A stretch of 64,000 nucleotides of DNA from positions 496,001 through 560,000 of the forward strand of contig NZ_JAJKFK010000001.1 of assembly GCF_021653975.1 (NCBI RefSeq), read 5' to 3'. This stretch comes from Amycolatopsis sp. GM8. Its GTDB lineage: Bacteria > Actinomycetota > Actinomycetes > Mycobacteriales > Pseudonocardiaceae. Made by a program: the position numbers and the translations under genes. Shown one piece after another: positions 17,114 through 25,709 of this stretch; the stretch's first letter is position 1, and the number at the start of each line of letters is the position of its first letter. Under the pieces are notes generated by a model that was not told the origin of the DNA, made no database searches, and saw only the letters and a list, made by a program, of their open reading frames with translations.

Positions 17114-18460
17114 TCAGTACCGCCACAGATGCGCGGCGACGATCTCGTCGATGTCACGTTCAGCGGCCCATTTCAGGTCCGACTCGCGGACCGCGCGGAA
17201 GGCACCGAGCAGTTCCTCGCCCAATACCCCGGTGATGCGCGGCGACGAAATCAGCGCCGCGTCCTGTTCCGCGGGCGTCCTCGGCAGTCGCGTGACCCCC
17301 GCCGCGGCCCGGCGCTCCTCGGTCCAGGTGCCCGGATCCTCGGCGATCGGCTCAGGCAGGGTAAGCGCTTCCTCGATCCCGGCGAGCCCGGCCGCGAGCA
17401 CCACGGCCAGTGCGAGATAAGGGTTCGCCGACGCGTCGGAGGGCTTGAGCTCGACGTTCGCGTGGGCGGTGCCCAGCAGCTCGCTGTCGGGCACGTACCG
17501 CAGCGGCGCCTCGCGGTTCTCGACGCCCCAGAACCCGTAGGCGCTGGCGAAGTAGCCGGGCCGCAACCGCGCCGTCGACGGCACGCTGGGCGCGGTGACG
17601 GCGGTCAGCGCGGGCAGATCCCGCAGCAGGCCGGCGAGATAGCCGGCACCTTCCGCATCGGGAATCCCGGCCAGCAGGTTGCATCCATTACGCCACAAGG
17701 AAGTGTGCAGATGCCAGCCGTTGCCCACCGCCTCCGGATCGACGACCGGCGCGAAGCTCGCCCGCAGACCGTGCGCGTGCGCCGCGGCGTGGATGGTCTG
17801 GCGGGCCAGTAGCTGGTCGTCGGCCGCCGCGACCGGATCGGTGGCCCGCAGGGAGAGTTCGAGCTGGGCGAGCCCGTACTCGGCGTGCAACTGGTAGAGC
17901 GGCAGGCCGTTCGCCTCGAAATCATGGAGTAGTGCGGCGATGAACGCGTCCAGCTCGACCAGTGCGTGCGGGCTGTAGGCGGGACCTCGGTGCCCGGGCG
18001 ACGACGCGATGTCCGGGCTTCCGGCCGGGGCGACCGCGAACTCCAGCTCGTAGCCCGCGCGCAGCTCGAAGCCACGCTCGGCCGCGGCCGCGACCTGGCG
18101 CTCCAGCACGCTCCGCTGGCAGTAGGGCCACGGCGAACCGTCCGCGGCAACCTGCCGGACCGGCGCCCAGGCGAGCGCGGGTTGGCCGGCGAGCCGGCGC
18201 AGCCGCTCGATGACGGGCACCAGCCGGATGTCGCCGGACGGCGTCGCGAGGAGCGGGTGGGCGTAGGTGATCGTGTCGTGGGAATCGAAGACTGCGAATA
18301 GCGTAGTGGCGCCGACACCGCGCGTGGCCGCTTCGCCGAGACCGGCGATCGGCACGATGCGTGACCGTGGGATGCCGTTGTTGTCGGCCCACGCCAGCTG
18401 TGCCCCGGCTACGCCGGCGGCCGCCAGGTCCTTCGCGGCGGCCGATGCTGCCTTGGTCAT
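17114..18460 (-). CDS. Glutamine synthetase family protein (GlnA-like amine or polyamine ligase)
   Basis: A 448-residue member of the glutamine synthetase family. Visible signatures are YELEFAVAP (Glu ligands), HAEYGLAQLELSL, NGWHLHTSLWRNG, ENREAPLRYVP and the catalytic-domain stretch VELKPSDASANPYLALAVVLAAGLAG. It is clearly diverged from GlnA1-type enzymes, and such paralogues often ligate glutamate to amines. The start is ATG 18460; the open frame continues to 18661 without support. It is co-directional with the following uncharacterised gene. Confidence 0.82.
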   Translation of the reverse strand: MTKAASAAAKDLAAAGVAGAQLAWADNNGIPRSRIVPIAGLGEAATRGVGATTLFAVFDSHDTITYAHPLLATPSGDIRLVPVIERLRRLAGQPALAWAPVRQVAADGSPWPYCQRSVLERQVAAAAERGFELRAGYELEFAVAPAGSPDIASSPGHRGPAYSPHALVELDAFIAALLHDFEANGLPLYQLHAEYGLAQLELSLRATDPVAAADDQLLARQTIHAAAHAHGLRASFAPVVDPEAVGNGWHLHTSLWRNGCNLLAGIPDAEGAGYLAGLLRDLPALTAVTAPSVPSTARLRPGYFASAYGFWGVENREAPLRYVPDSELLGTAHANVELKPSDASANPYLALAVVLAAGLAGIEEALTLPEPIAEDPGTWTEERRAAAGVTRLPRTPAEQDAALISSPRITGVLGEELLGAFRAVRESDLKWAAERDIDEIVAAHLWRY

Positions 18461-18869
18461 GAAGTGAAGTGTCTCACGTGCGCAAGAGTCCGAACGGGCA
18501 CAAAATCGGCACCGCCGAATTTCGCCGAGAACGAACAAAGGACCCGTGGAAAATCCACCCCCGGCGGGGATTGCCGAGGTGGACGCGCACTCGCTCGTGA
18601 TCGTTTGACCTGGTAGAACACGGTGGTCTGGACGTTTCCGCGACGTTTCGCCGTCCTGCATCGCGGGATTGCTTCTACGGCATCCGGGGTAATTCGGCGT
18701 GACACAACTCCCACACTGGCGGGAACACTTGCACCACGCTCAGCGTCTGCAAGAGTGGAAGCTACGAACACGGAGGAGCCGGGGCGACCCCGCACCGGCA
18801 GCAGTACCGAAGTGGACGTGCTGGATCGATGGCACCGGGTGACCGGTGCCGGGACGGAGGGAGACTCCC
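18461..18869. other. 409-bp divergent intergenic region
   Basis: The gap lies between the ligase gene and the DUF7455 gene. It contains the ECF-type promoter candidate at 18721-18747 and no gene I can support; frames here are short and unlike known families. Confidence 0.5.
18721..18747 (+). promoter_or_regulatory. Candidate ECF-type (SigE/SigH/SigR-like) promoter for the DUF7455 gene
   Basis: GGGAAC at 18721-18726, a 17-bp spacer and CGTC at 18744-18747 match the actinobacterial GGAAC-N17/18-CGTT/CGTC pattern. It would give a leader of about 115 bases. Confidence 0.4.
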
Positions 18870-19049
18870 ATGACCTCACCCACGCTCGCCCGCCCCGACT
18901 TGACCGCTGCCGACCGTTGCGACCGGTGCGGCGCCGCAGCACAGGTACGAGCGGTCCTCGCCTCCGGTGGAGAGCTGCTCTTCTGCGGTCACCACGCGCG
19001 CGAATACGAGGGCAAGCTGAAGGAAATGGCAGCCGAGATCCAGCGATAA
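18870..19049 (+). CDS. Small zinc-ribbon-like protein, DUF7455 family
   Basis: A 59-residue protein starting MTSPTLARPDLTAADRCDRC. It has CDRC and a second cluster CGHHAREYEGKL, giving a Cys2-Cys/His pattern that probably binds zinc. ATG 18870 is preceded by GGAGGG. It is a common short actinobacterial protein of unknown function. Confidence 0.8.
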   Translation: MTSPTLARPDLTAADRCDRCGAAAQVRAVLASGGELLFCGHHAREYEGKLKEMAAEIQR

Positions 19050-19067
19050 GCCACTGGACTTAGCAAG

Positions 19068-19103
19068 GCGGGCGGGGACCTCCTCAGGTTCCCGCCCGCT
19101 TCT
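19068..19103. terminator. Rho-independent terminator between convergent genes
   Basis: A 13-bp stem (19068-19080 with 19087-19099, one G-U type mismatch) with a 6-base loop is followed by TTCT on the plus strand. It can serve the DUF7455 gene and, being symmetric, perhaps the convergent helicase gene. Confidence 0.75.
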
Positions 19104-19107
19104 CGTA

Positions 19108-20862
19108 TCACCAGGAGCGGAGGGTGACGATCCGTTCTTCCAGCTGCTCGACGGTCGCCATCGCGGTCGGCGGCCCGCCGCAGACCCGCCGCAGCTCGTT
19201 GTGAATCGCGCCGTGCGGCTTGTTCGTGCGGTGGTGGTACACCCCGACCAGCGTGTTCAGCTCCTTGCGCAGCGACGCGATGCGCTCGGACACCGACTGC
19301 GGCCGCTCGGACACCACAGCCGCCGGGTCCTCCTGCGGCTTGCGGCGCTTGTCGTCGGCGAGCTGCTCCTCCTGCCGCTTGCGCAACAGCGCCCGCACCT
19401 GGTCGGGCTCCAGCAACCCCGGTAGCCCCAGGTACTCCTGCTCCTCCTCGCTGCCGGAGAACACCGCGGTGCCGAACGAGTTGCCGTCGTAGATGACCTG
19501 GTCCAGCTCGGCCGAGGCACCCAGCGACGTGAACGCCTTCTCCTCCTCGCCCGGCTCGTCCTCGGTCCGGTTGGCCTGCGCGAGCAGCTCGTCTTCCCAG
19601 CCGTCCTTCTCGCGGTGCGGCTTGCCGAGCACGTGGTCGCGCTCGGCCTCCAGCTCGCTGGCCAGCTCCAGCAGCACCGGCACGCTCGGCAGGAACACGC
19701 TCGCCGTCTCGCCCTTGCGCCGCGCCCGCACGAACCGGCCGATCGCCTGTGCGAAGAACAACGGCGTCGAGGCGCTCGTCGCGTAAACGCCGACCGCCAG
19801 CCGCGGCACGTCGACGCCCTCGGACACCATCCGGACCGCGACCAGCCAGCGGTCATCGGAGTCGGCGAACTCGCCGATCCGCTTGGTCGCCTTCGGATCG
19901 TCGGAGAGCACGATCACCGGGTTCTCGCCGGTGATCCGCGCCAGGGTCTTCGCGTAGGCGCGCGCCGAATCCTGGTCGGTCGCGATCACCAGCCCGCCGG
20001 CGTCCGGGATGCCACTGCCGCGCAACTGCTGCAGCCGGGTGTCCGCGGCCTGCAGGACCGCCGGGATCCACTCGCCGCCCGAGTCCAGCGCCGTGCGCCA
20101 CGCGCGGGCCGTCTGCTCCGCGGTCAGCGGCTCGCCGAGGCGGGCCGTGAACTCCTCGCCCGCGTTCGTCCGCCACGACGCCTCGCCCGAGTACGCCAGG
20201 AACACGACCGGCCGCACGACACCGTCGGCGAGCGCGTCGGCGTAGCCGTACGCGTGGTCGGCCTTGCTGCGCATCGAGCCGTCGGCGTCGGGCTCGTAGG
20301 TGATGAACGGGATGCGCGAATCGTCGCTGCGGAACGGGGTCCCGGTCAGTGACAGGCGCCGCACGGCGGGGGTGAACGCCTCGCGGACCGCGTCCCCCCA
20401 GGACTTCGCGTCCCCGCCGTGGTGGATCTCGTCGAGGATGACGAGCGTCTTGAAGTTCTCGGTGCGCACCCGGTGCAGCGTCGGATGGGCGGCGACCTGT
20501 GCGTAGGTGAGCGCGACCCCCTGGTAGTCATCGGACGTGGCGCCCTGGCCGTTGCGGTAGTTCGAGTCGATCGCGATCCCGGCGGCGGCCGCGGAGATCG
20601 CCCACTGGTGCTTCAGATGCTCGGTCGGGGTCACGATCGTGATCCGCTCGATCGTCCGGTCCGACAGCAGTTCCGCCGCGACCCGCAGCCCGAACACCGT
20701 CTTCCCCGCGCCGGGGGTCGCGGTCGCGAGGAAGTCCTGCGGCTTGCTGGTCAGGTACTTGGTCAGGGCGCGCCGCTGCCACGCGCGCAGCGGGCGAGGT
20801 GTCACGTCCTGCTCGGCCTCGGGCGCCGCGAAGCCCCCGTTACGCTGTGCCGTGTCCGACAA
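19108..20862 (-). CDS. DEAD/DEAH box helicase (superfamily 2)
   Basis: A 584-residue SF2 helicase. Motif I is ATATPGAGKTVFG, motif Ia near ITIVTPTEHLKHQW, motif II DEIHHGG, motif III SLTGTPFRSD. The C-terminal RecA domain has VIATDQDSARAYA, VRMVSEGVDVPRLAVGVYATS and motif VI QAIGRFVRARR. The last 60 residues form a separate tail with coiled-coil character. The start is TTG 20862, seven bases after GAGGAGGGGG. It probably acts on nucleic acids in repair or RNA metabolism; no partner gene is adjacent. Confidence 0.9.
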   Translation of the reverse strand: MSDTAQRNGGFAAPEAEQDVTPRPLRAWQRRALTKYLTSKPQDFLATATPGAGKTVFGLRVAAELLSDRTIERITIVTPTEHLKHQWAISAAAAGIAIDSNYRNGQGATSDDYQGVALTYAQVAAHPTLHRVRTENFKTLVILDEIHHGGDAKSWGDAVREAFTPAVRRLSLTGTPFRSDDSRIPFITYEPDADGSMRSKADHAYGYADALADGVVRPVVFLAYSGEASWRTNAGEEFTARLGEPLTAEQTARAWRTALDSGGEWIPAVLQAADTRLQQLRGSGIPDAGGLVIATDQDSARAYAKTLARITGENPVIVLSDDPKATKRIGEFADSDDRWLVAVRMVSEGVDVPRLAVGVYATSASTPLFFAQAIGRFVRARRKGETASVFLPSVPVLLELASELEAERDHVLGKPHREKDGWEDELLAQANRTEDEPGEEEKAFTSLGASAELDQVIYDGNSFGTAVFSGSEEEQEYLGLPGLLEPDQVRALLRKRQEEQLADDKRRKPQEDPAAVVSERPQSVSERIASLRKELNTLVGVYHHRTNKPHGAIHNELRRVCGGPPTAMATVEQLEERIVTLRSW

Positions 20863-21079
20863 GGGTGTTCCCCCTCCTCTCGCCGATCCCCGGATGCCAC
20901 ATGCGAAAACCCCCACGATTCGGGCCGACCGCGATGCCGGGCCGGAGTGAGGGCGCTCGGCCGAGAGTACCGGTCGGGTCCGCCGACGGCCGCCTCGACA
21001 CAACCGAGCTCCGGCGGAGTGGAACACGCCACACCCCTGACGCGACGGATACGCCCGGATGGACCATGCTGGAAGCAAC

Positions 21080-22129
21080 ATGAGTGACAAGCCCGCAGCC
21101 CCGCCGCCGCGCAAGGGTGCCCGACGGCTGATCGGCCGGACGCTGTCCAAGGCGTGGGACGGGAACCTCTTCTCCGAGTCCGCCGAGGCGGCGTTCTGGC
21201 AGACGCTGTCGCTGCCGCCGTTGCTGCTCGGACTGCTCGGCAGCCTCGGTTTCATGGGTGACTGGTTCGGCGCCGGCTTCGTGGCCGACGTGCACGACAA
21301 GATCATCGCGCTGTGCGAGCGGGTGTTCACCGAGAACGTGGTCAACCAGATCATCGGGCCGACCGTCGACGACATCCTCACCAAGGGCAAGGGCGAGATC
21401 GTGTCGGTCGGGTTCGTGATCTCGCTGTGGGCGGGCTCGTCGGCGATGTCGTCGTTCGTCGACGCGATCACCGTCGCGCACGGCCAGGAGGGCGTGCGGA
21501 ACAGCGTCTGGCAACGGGTCTTCGCGCTGATGATGTACCTGTGCGGGCTGATCCTGCTGGTGAGCGGGCTACCGGTGATCGCGCTCGGACCGGACCTGCT
21601 GATCGAACTACTCCCCCGCTCGTGGCAGCCGACCGTGTCGACGTGGATCGGCGTGGGGTACTACCCCGTGCTCGGCGTGGGTCTGCTGCTGGCGCTCGCG
21701 ACGCTGTACAAGCTCGCGCTGCCGAGACGGCTGCCGTGGCACCGGGGCCTGCCGGGCGCGGCGCTCGCGATGGCGATCTTCCTGCTGTCCAGTATCGGGC
21801 TGCGGATCTACCTGGGCTGGATCACCCGCACCGGGTACACCTACGGCGCGCTGGCGACGCCGATCGCGTGGCTGTTGTTCACGTACTTCATCGGGATGGC
21901 CGTGGTCGGCGGCGCGTACTTCAACGCCGCCATCCAGGAACTGTGGCCGGCCAAGATGACTCATCGGCAGCGGCGCCGGTGGCGGCGGCTGGAACTGGAA
22001 CGCCCGAGCCGGCCGCGGCCGCCGGAGCAGCCGTCCGGCGACGACAACGGCCGCCCGCCCGAACCTCCGGCGGACGGCGGTGCGCGGGTCGCGGATCAGT
22101 CCTCGGGGCCGGGGCGCAGGCCTTCGTAG
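21080..22129 (+). CDS. YihY/BrkB family inner membrane protein
   Basis: A 349-residue protein with about six membrane segments between residues 40 and 290. The family hallmark is a conserved glycine/serine segment (VISLWAGSSAMSSFVDAITVAHGQ) and a closing LFTYFIGMAVVGGAYFNAAIQE. The C-terminal 60 residues are Pro/Arg-rich and disordered. Older literature called the family ribonuclease BN or BrkB; no clear activity is established. The 3' end overlaps the convergent DUF3039 gene by 34 bp. Confidence 0.85.
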   Translation: MSDKPAAPPPRKGARRLIGRTLSKAWDGNLFSESAEAAFWQTLSLPPLLLGLLGSLGFMGDWFGAGFVADVHDKIIALCERVFTENVVNQIIGPTVDDILTKGKGEIVSVGFVISLWAGSSAMSSFVDAITVAHGQEGVRNSVWQRVFALMMYLCGLILLVSGLPVIALGPDLLIELLPRSWQPTVSTWIGVGYYPVLGVGLLLALATLYKLALPRRLPWHRGLPGAALAMAIFLLSSIGLRIYLGWITRTGYTYGALATPIAWLLFTYFIGMAVVGGAYFNAAIQELWPAKMTHRQRRRWRRLELERPSRPRPPEQPSGDDNGRPPEPPADGGARVADQSSGPGRRPS

Positions 22130-22344
22130 ATCTCCTTGCACGCCGGGCAGACCGGCGAGCCGGGCTTCGGCGACTTGGTCACCGGGAAGACCTCACCGCA
22201 GAGCGCCACCACGTGCGTGCCCATGACCGCGCTCTCGGCGATCTTGTTCTTGCGCACGTAGTGGAACATCTTCGGCTGGTCGGTATCGGTGTCTTCGGTG
22301 CTCTCGGGCCGGGTGTCGACCTCGGGCAGAGTCGTGGTGCTCAT
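22096..22344 (-). CDS. DUF3039 family protein
   Basis: An 82-residue protein with the DUF3039 layout: acidic N terminus, then MFHYVRKNKIAESAVMGTHVVALCGEVF and a terminal CPACKEIYEGL. Cysteines at CGEV and CPAC with His make a likely zinc site. The start is ATG 22344. Function unknown. Confidence 0.88.
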   Translation of the reverse strand: MSTTTLPEVDTRPESTEDTDTDQPKMFHYVRKNKIAESAVMGTHVVALCGEVFPVTKSPKPGSPVCPACKEIYEGLRPGPED

Positions 22345-22455
22345 GTGCCCATGATGCCGCAGCGATGGCGCGACGCGAAGGGATGGCCTTCGGGTGCCGC
22401 CGTGCAGCGGGCGGCGGTGTGGCGCACTATCTGAGCTGAAGGGGGTGAGGCCCGG

Positions 22456-22965
22456 ATGTTGGAGCCGCGTGCCAGTCGTCCGCACATGCCCGGTTACGGC
22501 ACCCTGCCCGCCGGTGAGGGCACGGGGTTGTTGCCGTGGTCGTGGGCGCTGGGCCGGCTGCGCGCGTCGCACGAGTACTGGGTCGCCACCGTTTGGCCGG
22601 ACGGGCGGCCGCACCAGATGCCGGTCTGGGCGATCTGGCGGGACGAGGCGCTGTGGTTCTCCTCGTCGCTGGGGTCGCGCAAGATCCGCAACATCGAGGC
22701 GGGCTCGGCGGTGTCGATCACGACGGACGACGCGCTCAACCCGGTGATCGTCGAGGGCACCGCGCGGATCGTGAAGGACCCGGCCGCGCTGCGCGGTTTC
22801 CTGGATGCGATGAACACCAAGTACGGCACGGACTACGGCCCCGAACTGACCTCCCCGGCGACGAACGCGACCGTCCGGGTCCGCCCCGCCTGGGCCTTCG
22901 GCCTGGACGAACGCGACTTCCCCGGCTCCCCCACCCGCTGGGACTTCAACCCGCCGCATCGGTGA
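22456..22965 (+). CDS. Pyridoxamine 5'-phosphate oxidase-fold protein (F420- or FMN-dependent)
   Basis: A 169-residue split-barrel flavin/F420 protein: LRASHEYWVATVWPDGRPHQMPVWAIW, then LWFSSSLGSRKIRNIEAGSAVSI and VIVEGTARIV, the usual PPOX core. It resembles the actinobacterial TIGR-type F420-dependent proteins more than PdxH. The cofactor cannot be read from sequence alone. Confidence 0.85.
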   Translation: MLEPRASRPHMPGYGTLPAGEGTGLLPWSWALGRLRASHEYWVATVWPDGRPHQMPVWAIWRDEALWFSSSLGSRKIRNIEAGSAVSITTDDALNPVIVEGTARIVKDPAALRGFLDAMNTKYGTDYGPELTSPATNATVRVRPAWAFGLDERDFPGSPTRWDFNPPHR

Positions 22966-22972
22966 CGCGGGT

Positions 22973-23481
22973 TCAGAGTGCGCGCAGGCAGCGCCTCGTC
23001 ATGACGTCCTGAACGCGCCGCCCCAGCGGTCCGGCCACGCGTGTCAGCACGGTGGCAGGCCGGGAAAAAGCACGAATCGTGAACGCCACGCCACCGTCTC
23101 GATCTCGCTCGAGCATGAAGGCCTCCTCACCGGCTTCGGGATGCCCGGGCAGCGTGCCGTACGCGAAGCCGCGCCGGTCCGGTTCGGCCACGACGTGAAC
23201 AACCCGGCAGGGCGCGCTGAGGCCGAGGAGGCTGAGCACCACCACCGCACCCGGCTCGGCAACGGTGCTTTCCGCGCAGACCCTCAAACCTGCGCGCCGA
23301 TGCACCTGCCAGCGCAGGAGATCGGCTGCCGCCGCTTCGAAGTCGGTGGTATCCGCCAGCGGGCGGGAACGCTGGAACCTCCGGTAGCCGCGCGGGAAGC
23401 CGTACTCGGTCGCGCCGACTCGGGGTAGGTGAACGGCAGGGCGCGCAGCTCCGCGACCCGCGCCGGATCCAGCGGCGGCAC
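22973..23481 (-). pseudogene. DUF1990 family gene interrupted by a single-base deletion
   Basis: Two frames together encode one DUF1990 (UPF0548) protein. The first frame, from GTG 23481, reads VPPLDPARVAELRALPFTYPE; the second resumes with VGATEYGFPRGYRRFQ and continues through RWQVHRRAGLRV, FAYGTLPGHPEAGEEAF and a C-terminal LTRVAGPLGRRVQ. One G is missing around 23417-23421 (CCCGAGTCGGC where CCCGAGGTCGGC would keep frame). It is either a real frameshift or a sequencing error. It is divergent from psuG. Confidence 0.75.
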
Positions 23482-23542
23482 CTGCGCATTCTCCGAGCCC
23501 CGCCGGGTGTTCGGCCCGCCGCGTCGGTGATGATGGGCGGTC

Positions 23543-24445
23543 GTGACCCAGATTTCCCTGTCCGGCGAGGTCGCCGAGGCCGTTGACAGCGGCCGGCCCG
23601 TCGTCGCGCTCGAGAGCACCATTCTGTCCCACGGCCTGCCGCCCGGCCGAAACCTCGACGTCGCCCGGCGGCTGGAGGAGACCGTGCGCGCGGCGGGCGC
23701 GGTCCCGGCGACGATCGCCGTGCTGGACGGGGTTCCCGTCGCCGGGCTGTCCCCCGCGCAGCTGGACCGCGTGTGCGCCGCCGATTCCGGGCTGGACAAG
23801 CTTTCCCTGCGTGACCTCGGCCCCGCCATCGGCCTCGGGCGCTCCGGCGCGACGACCGTCGCGAGCACCTCCACCCTGGCCCACCAGGCCGGCATCGGGG
23901 TGTTCGCCACCGGCGGCCTCGGCGGAGTCCACCTCGGCGCCGCCGACTCCTGGGACATCTCTGCCGATCTCGGTGTGCTCGCCCGGGTTCCGACGCTCGT
24001 GGTGTGCTCCGGTGTCAAGTCCGTCCTCGACATCGCCGCCACGCTGGAGGTCCTCGAGACCAACTCGGTGCCGGTCCTCGGCTACCGCACCGACGACTTC
24101 CCCGCGTTCTACCTGCGCTCGTCGGGATTCCCCGTGCCGTGGCGCGTCGACGACGCGGTGCGGGCCGCCGCGGTCGTCACCGCGCATCGCCAGTACGCCG
24201 GATCCGGTGTCCTCCTGGCGAATCCGATCCCACCGGAGTCCGAAATGGACAGAGAGCTGCACGACCGGCTGCTCACCGACGGGCTGGAGTTGTTGCGCAG
24301 CAAGGGCGTACACGGCAAGGATGTCACACCGGTCCTGCTGGAACACTTCCATACCGCCAGCGGCGGCGTGAGCCTCGACGCCAACGAGGCGCTCGTCCTC
24401 GCCAACGCGAAGCTCGCCGCCGAGATCGCCGTGGAGCTGGCGTGA
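23543..24445 (+). CDS. psuG: Pseudouridine-5'-phosphate glycosidase
   Basis: A 300-residue enzyme that splits pseudouridine 5'-phosphate into uracil and ribose 5-phosphate. Family motifs: VALESTILSHGLPPGRNLDVA, TVASTSTLAHQAGI, VFATGGLGGVHLGA and VVCSGVKSVLDI. The stop overlaps the next start as GTGA, placing it in an operon with the PfkB kinase that makes its substrate. Confidence 0.95.
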   Translation: MTQISLSGEVAEAVDSGRPVVALESTILSHGLPPGRNLDVARRLEETVRAAGAVPATIAVLDGVPVAGLSPAQLDRVCAADSGLDKLSLRDLGPAIGLGRSGATTVASTSTLAHQAGIGVFATGGLGGVHLGAADSWDISADLGVLARVPTLVVCSGVKSVLDIAATLEVLETNSVPVLGYRTDDFPAFYLRSSGFPVPWRVDDAVRAAAVVTAHRQYAGSGVLLANPIPPESEMDRELHDRLLTDGLELLRSKGVHGKDVTPVLLEHFHTASGGVSLDANEALVLANAKLAAEIAVELA

Positions 24446-25308
24446 AGGTGATCGTGGTCGGCGACGCGGGCCTGGATGTCGTGGCACGGCACGAAAAAGC
24501 GATCGTGCACGGCGGCGACTCGCGCGCGGAGATCCGTCTCCAGGGCGGCGGCGCGGGCGCGAACACCGCGTTGTGGCTGGCGGCCACCGGGATGGACACG
24601 ACGTTGGTCGCGCGCGTCGGGGACGACGCGGGCGGGCGGCTCGTCCGGGCGGAGCTGGAAGCCGCGGGCGTGCGGTGCGCCTTCGCGGTCGACGCCGAAG
24701 CCGCGACGTGCTGTGTCGTCGTGCTCGTCGACGGCGAAGGCCAGCGCAGCATGCTGCCCGATCGCGGCGCCAACGCGCGGTTCCGCGCCGAGGACATCGA
24801 CCGTGCGGTGCTGGCCGGTGCGACGCATCTGCATCTGTCCGGCTACGTGCTGCTCGATGCCTCGTCACGTCCGGGCGGCCTCGCCGCGCTGGCTGCGGCG
24901 CGCGACGCGGGGCTGAGCACCTCGGTGGACCCGCAGTCGGCCGGATTGATCACGGATCCGGCCGCGTTCCTCGACGACGTGCGCGGCGTGGACCTGCTGC
25001 TGCCCAACACCGACGAGCTGGTCGCGCTGACCGGCTCGGCCGATCCGGCAGCGGCGGCGGCACTCCTGGACACCGTCGGCGCGGTGGCCGTCACCGCGGG
25101 CCTCGACGGCGCGAGCTGGGTCGGCCCGGACGGCGTCGTCAGCGTGCCCGCCGAGGACGCCGAATCCGTGGACTCGACCGGAGCGGGCGACGCGTTCGAC
25201 GCCGGTGTGCTGTCGGCGTGGCTAACCGGAAAGTCCACAGTGGACGCTCTGCGCGCCGGGACGGCACTCGGCGCGCGAGCCGTTTCGCGGGTGGGCGCGC
25301 AGCCCTAG
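24442..25308 (+). CDS. psuK: PfkB-family carbohydrate kinase, probable pseudouridine kinase
   Basis: A 288-residue ribokinase-type kinase: LQGGGAGANTALWLAATG near the N terminus and the C-terminal DSTGAGDAFDAGVLSAWL motif with the catalytic Asp. It is coupled to psuG by a 4-bp GTGA overlap, so pseudouridine is the likely substrate; the family alone would not decide that. Its stop overlaps the convergent DUF3099 stop (CTAG). Confidence 0.85.
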   Translation: MKVIVVGDAGLDVVARHEKAIVHGGDSRAEIRLQGGGAGANTALWLAATGMDTTLVARVGDDAGGRLVRAELEAAGVRCAFAVDAEAATCCVVVLVDGEGQRSMLPDRGANARFRAEDIDRAVLAGATHLHLSGYVLLDASSRPGGLAALAAARDAGLSTSVDPQSAGLITDPAAFLDDVRGVDLLLPNTDELVALTGSADPAAAAALLDTVGAVAVTAGLDGASWVGPDGVVSVPAEDAESVDSTGAGDAFDAGVLSAWLTGKSTVDALRAGTALGARAVSRVGAQP

Positions 25309-25631
25309 CCGTCGATGATGCGGTGTTCGCGGTGCTCGATCTGCCGGGCCTCACGCCGGTAACGGCTGACCTGCTCCGCCTTGCGCGGCGGGCGGTCGTT
25401 GGCGACGAGCACCGCGACCCACGGCAGCGGGATCGAGATCACGATGAACAGCAGCGCCAGCCACCACGTGTGGTAGAAGACGCCCGCCAGGATCAGGCAC
25501 GGGAAGCGCAGGCCCATCATGGTCATGTACTTGCGCTTCCGGGCGGCGTGCTCCTCTTCGTAGGAGGGTGCGGCCTCGGTGATCAGAACCGGGTCGGCAT
25601 CGTCCCTGTGGTCGTGGGACGAATTGCTCAC
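25305..25631 (-). CDS. DUF3099 family membrane protein
   Basis: A 108-residue protein with an N-terminal PVLITEAAPSYEEEH motif and two membrane segments (MMGLRFPCLILAGVFYH and WLALLFIVISIPLPWVAVLVA), then a basic tail. AGGAGG lies eight bases before GTG 25631, which I prefer over GTG 25640 that overlaps it. Function unknown. Confidence 0.85.
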   Translation of the reverse strand: MSNSSHDHRDDADPVLITEAAPSYEEEHAARKRKYMTMMGLRFPCLILAGVFYHTWWLALLFIVISIPLPWVAVLVANDRPPRKAEQVSRYRREARQIEHREHRIIDG

Positions 25632-25709
25632 GATGACCACCTCCTGATCTCATGCTCCCACTCGGGGCCGCGGGACGATACCTCGGGAGGGGTGTCGATC
25701 CCGCACCGG

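Noticed and set aside
18614-18627. KstR-like site (TAGAACACGGTGGT)
   Set aside because: It has the AAC half but lacks the GTT half, and the flanking genes are not sterol genes.
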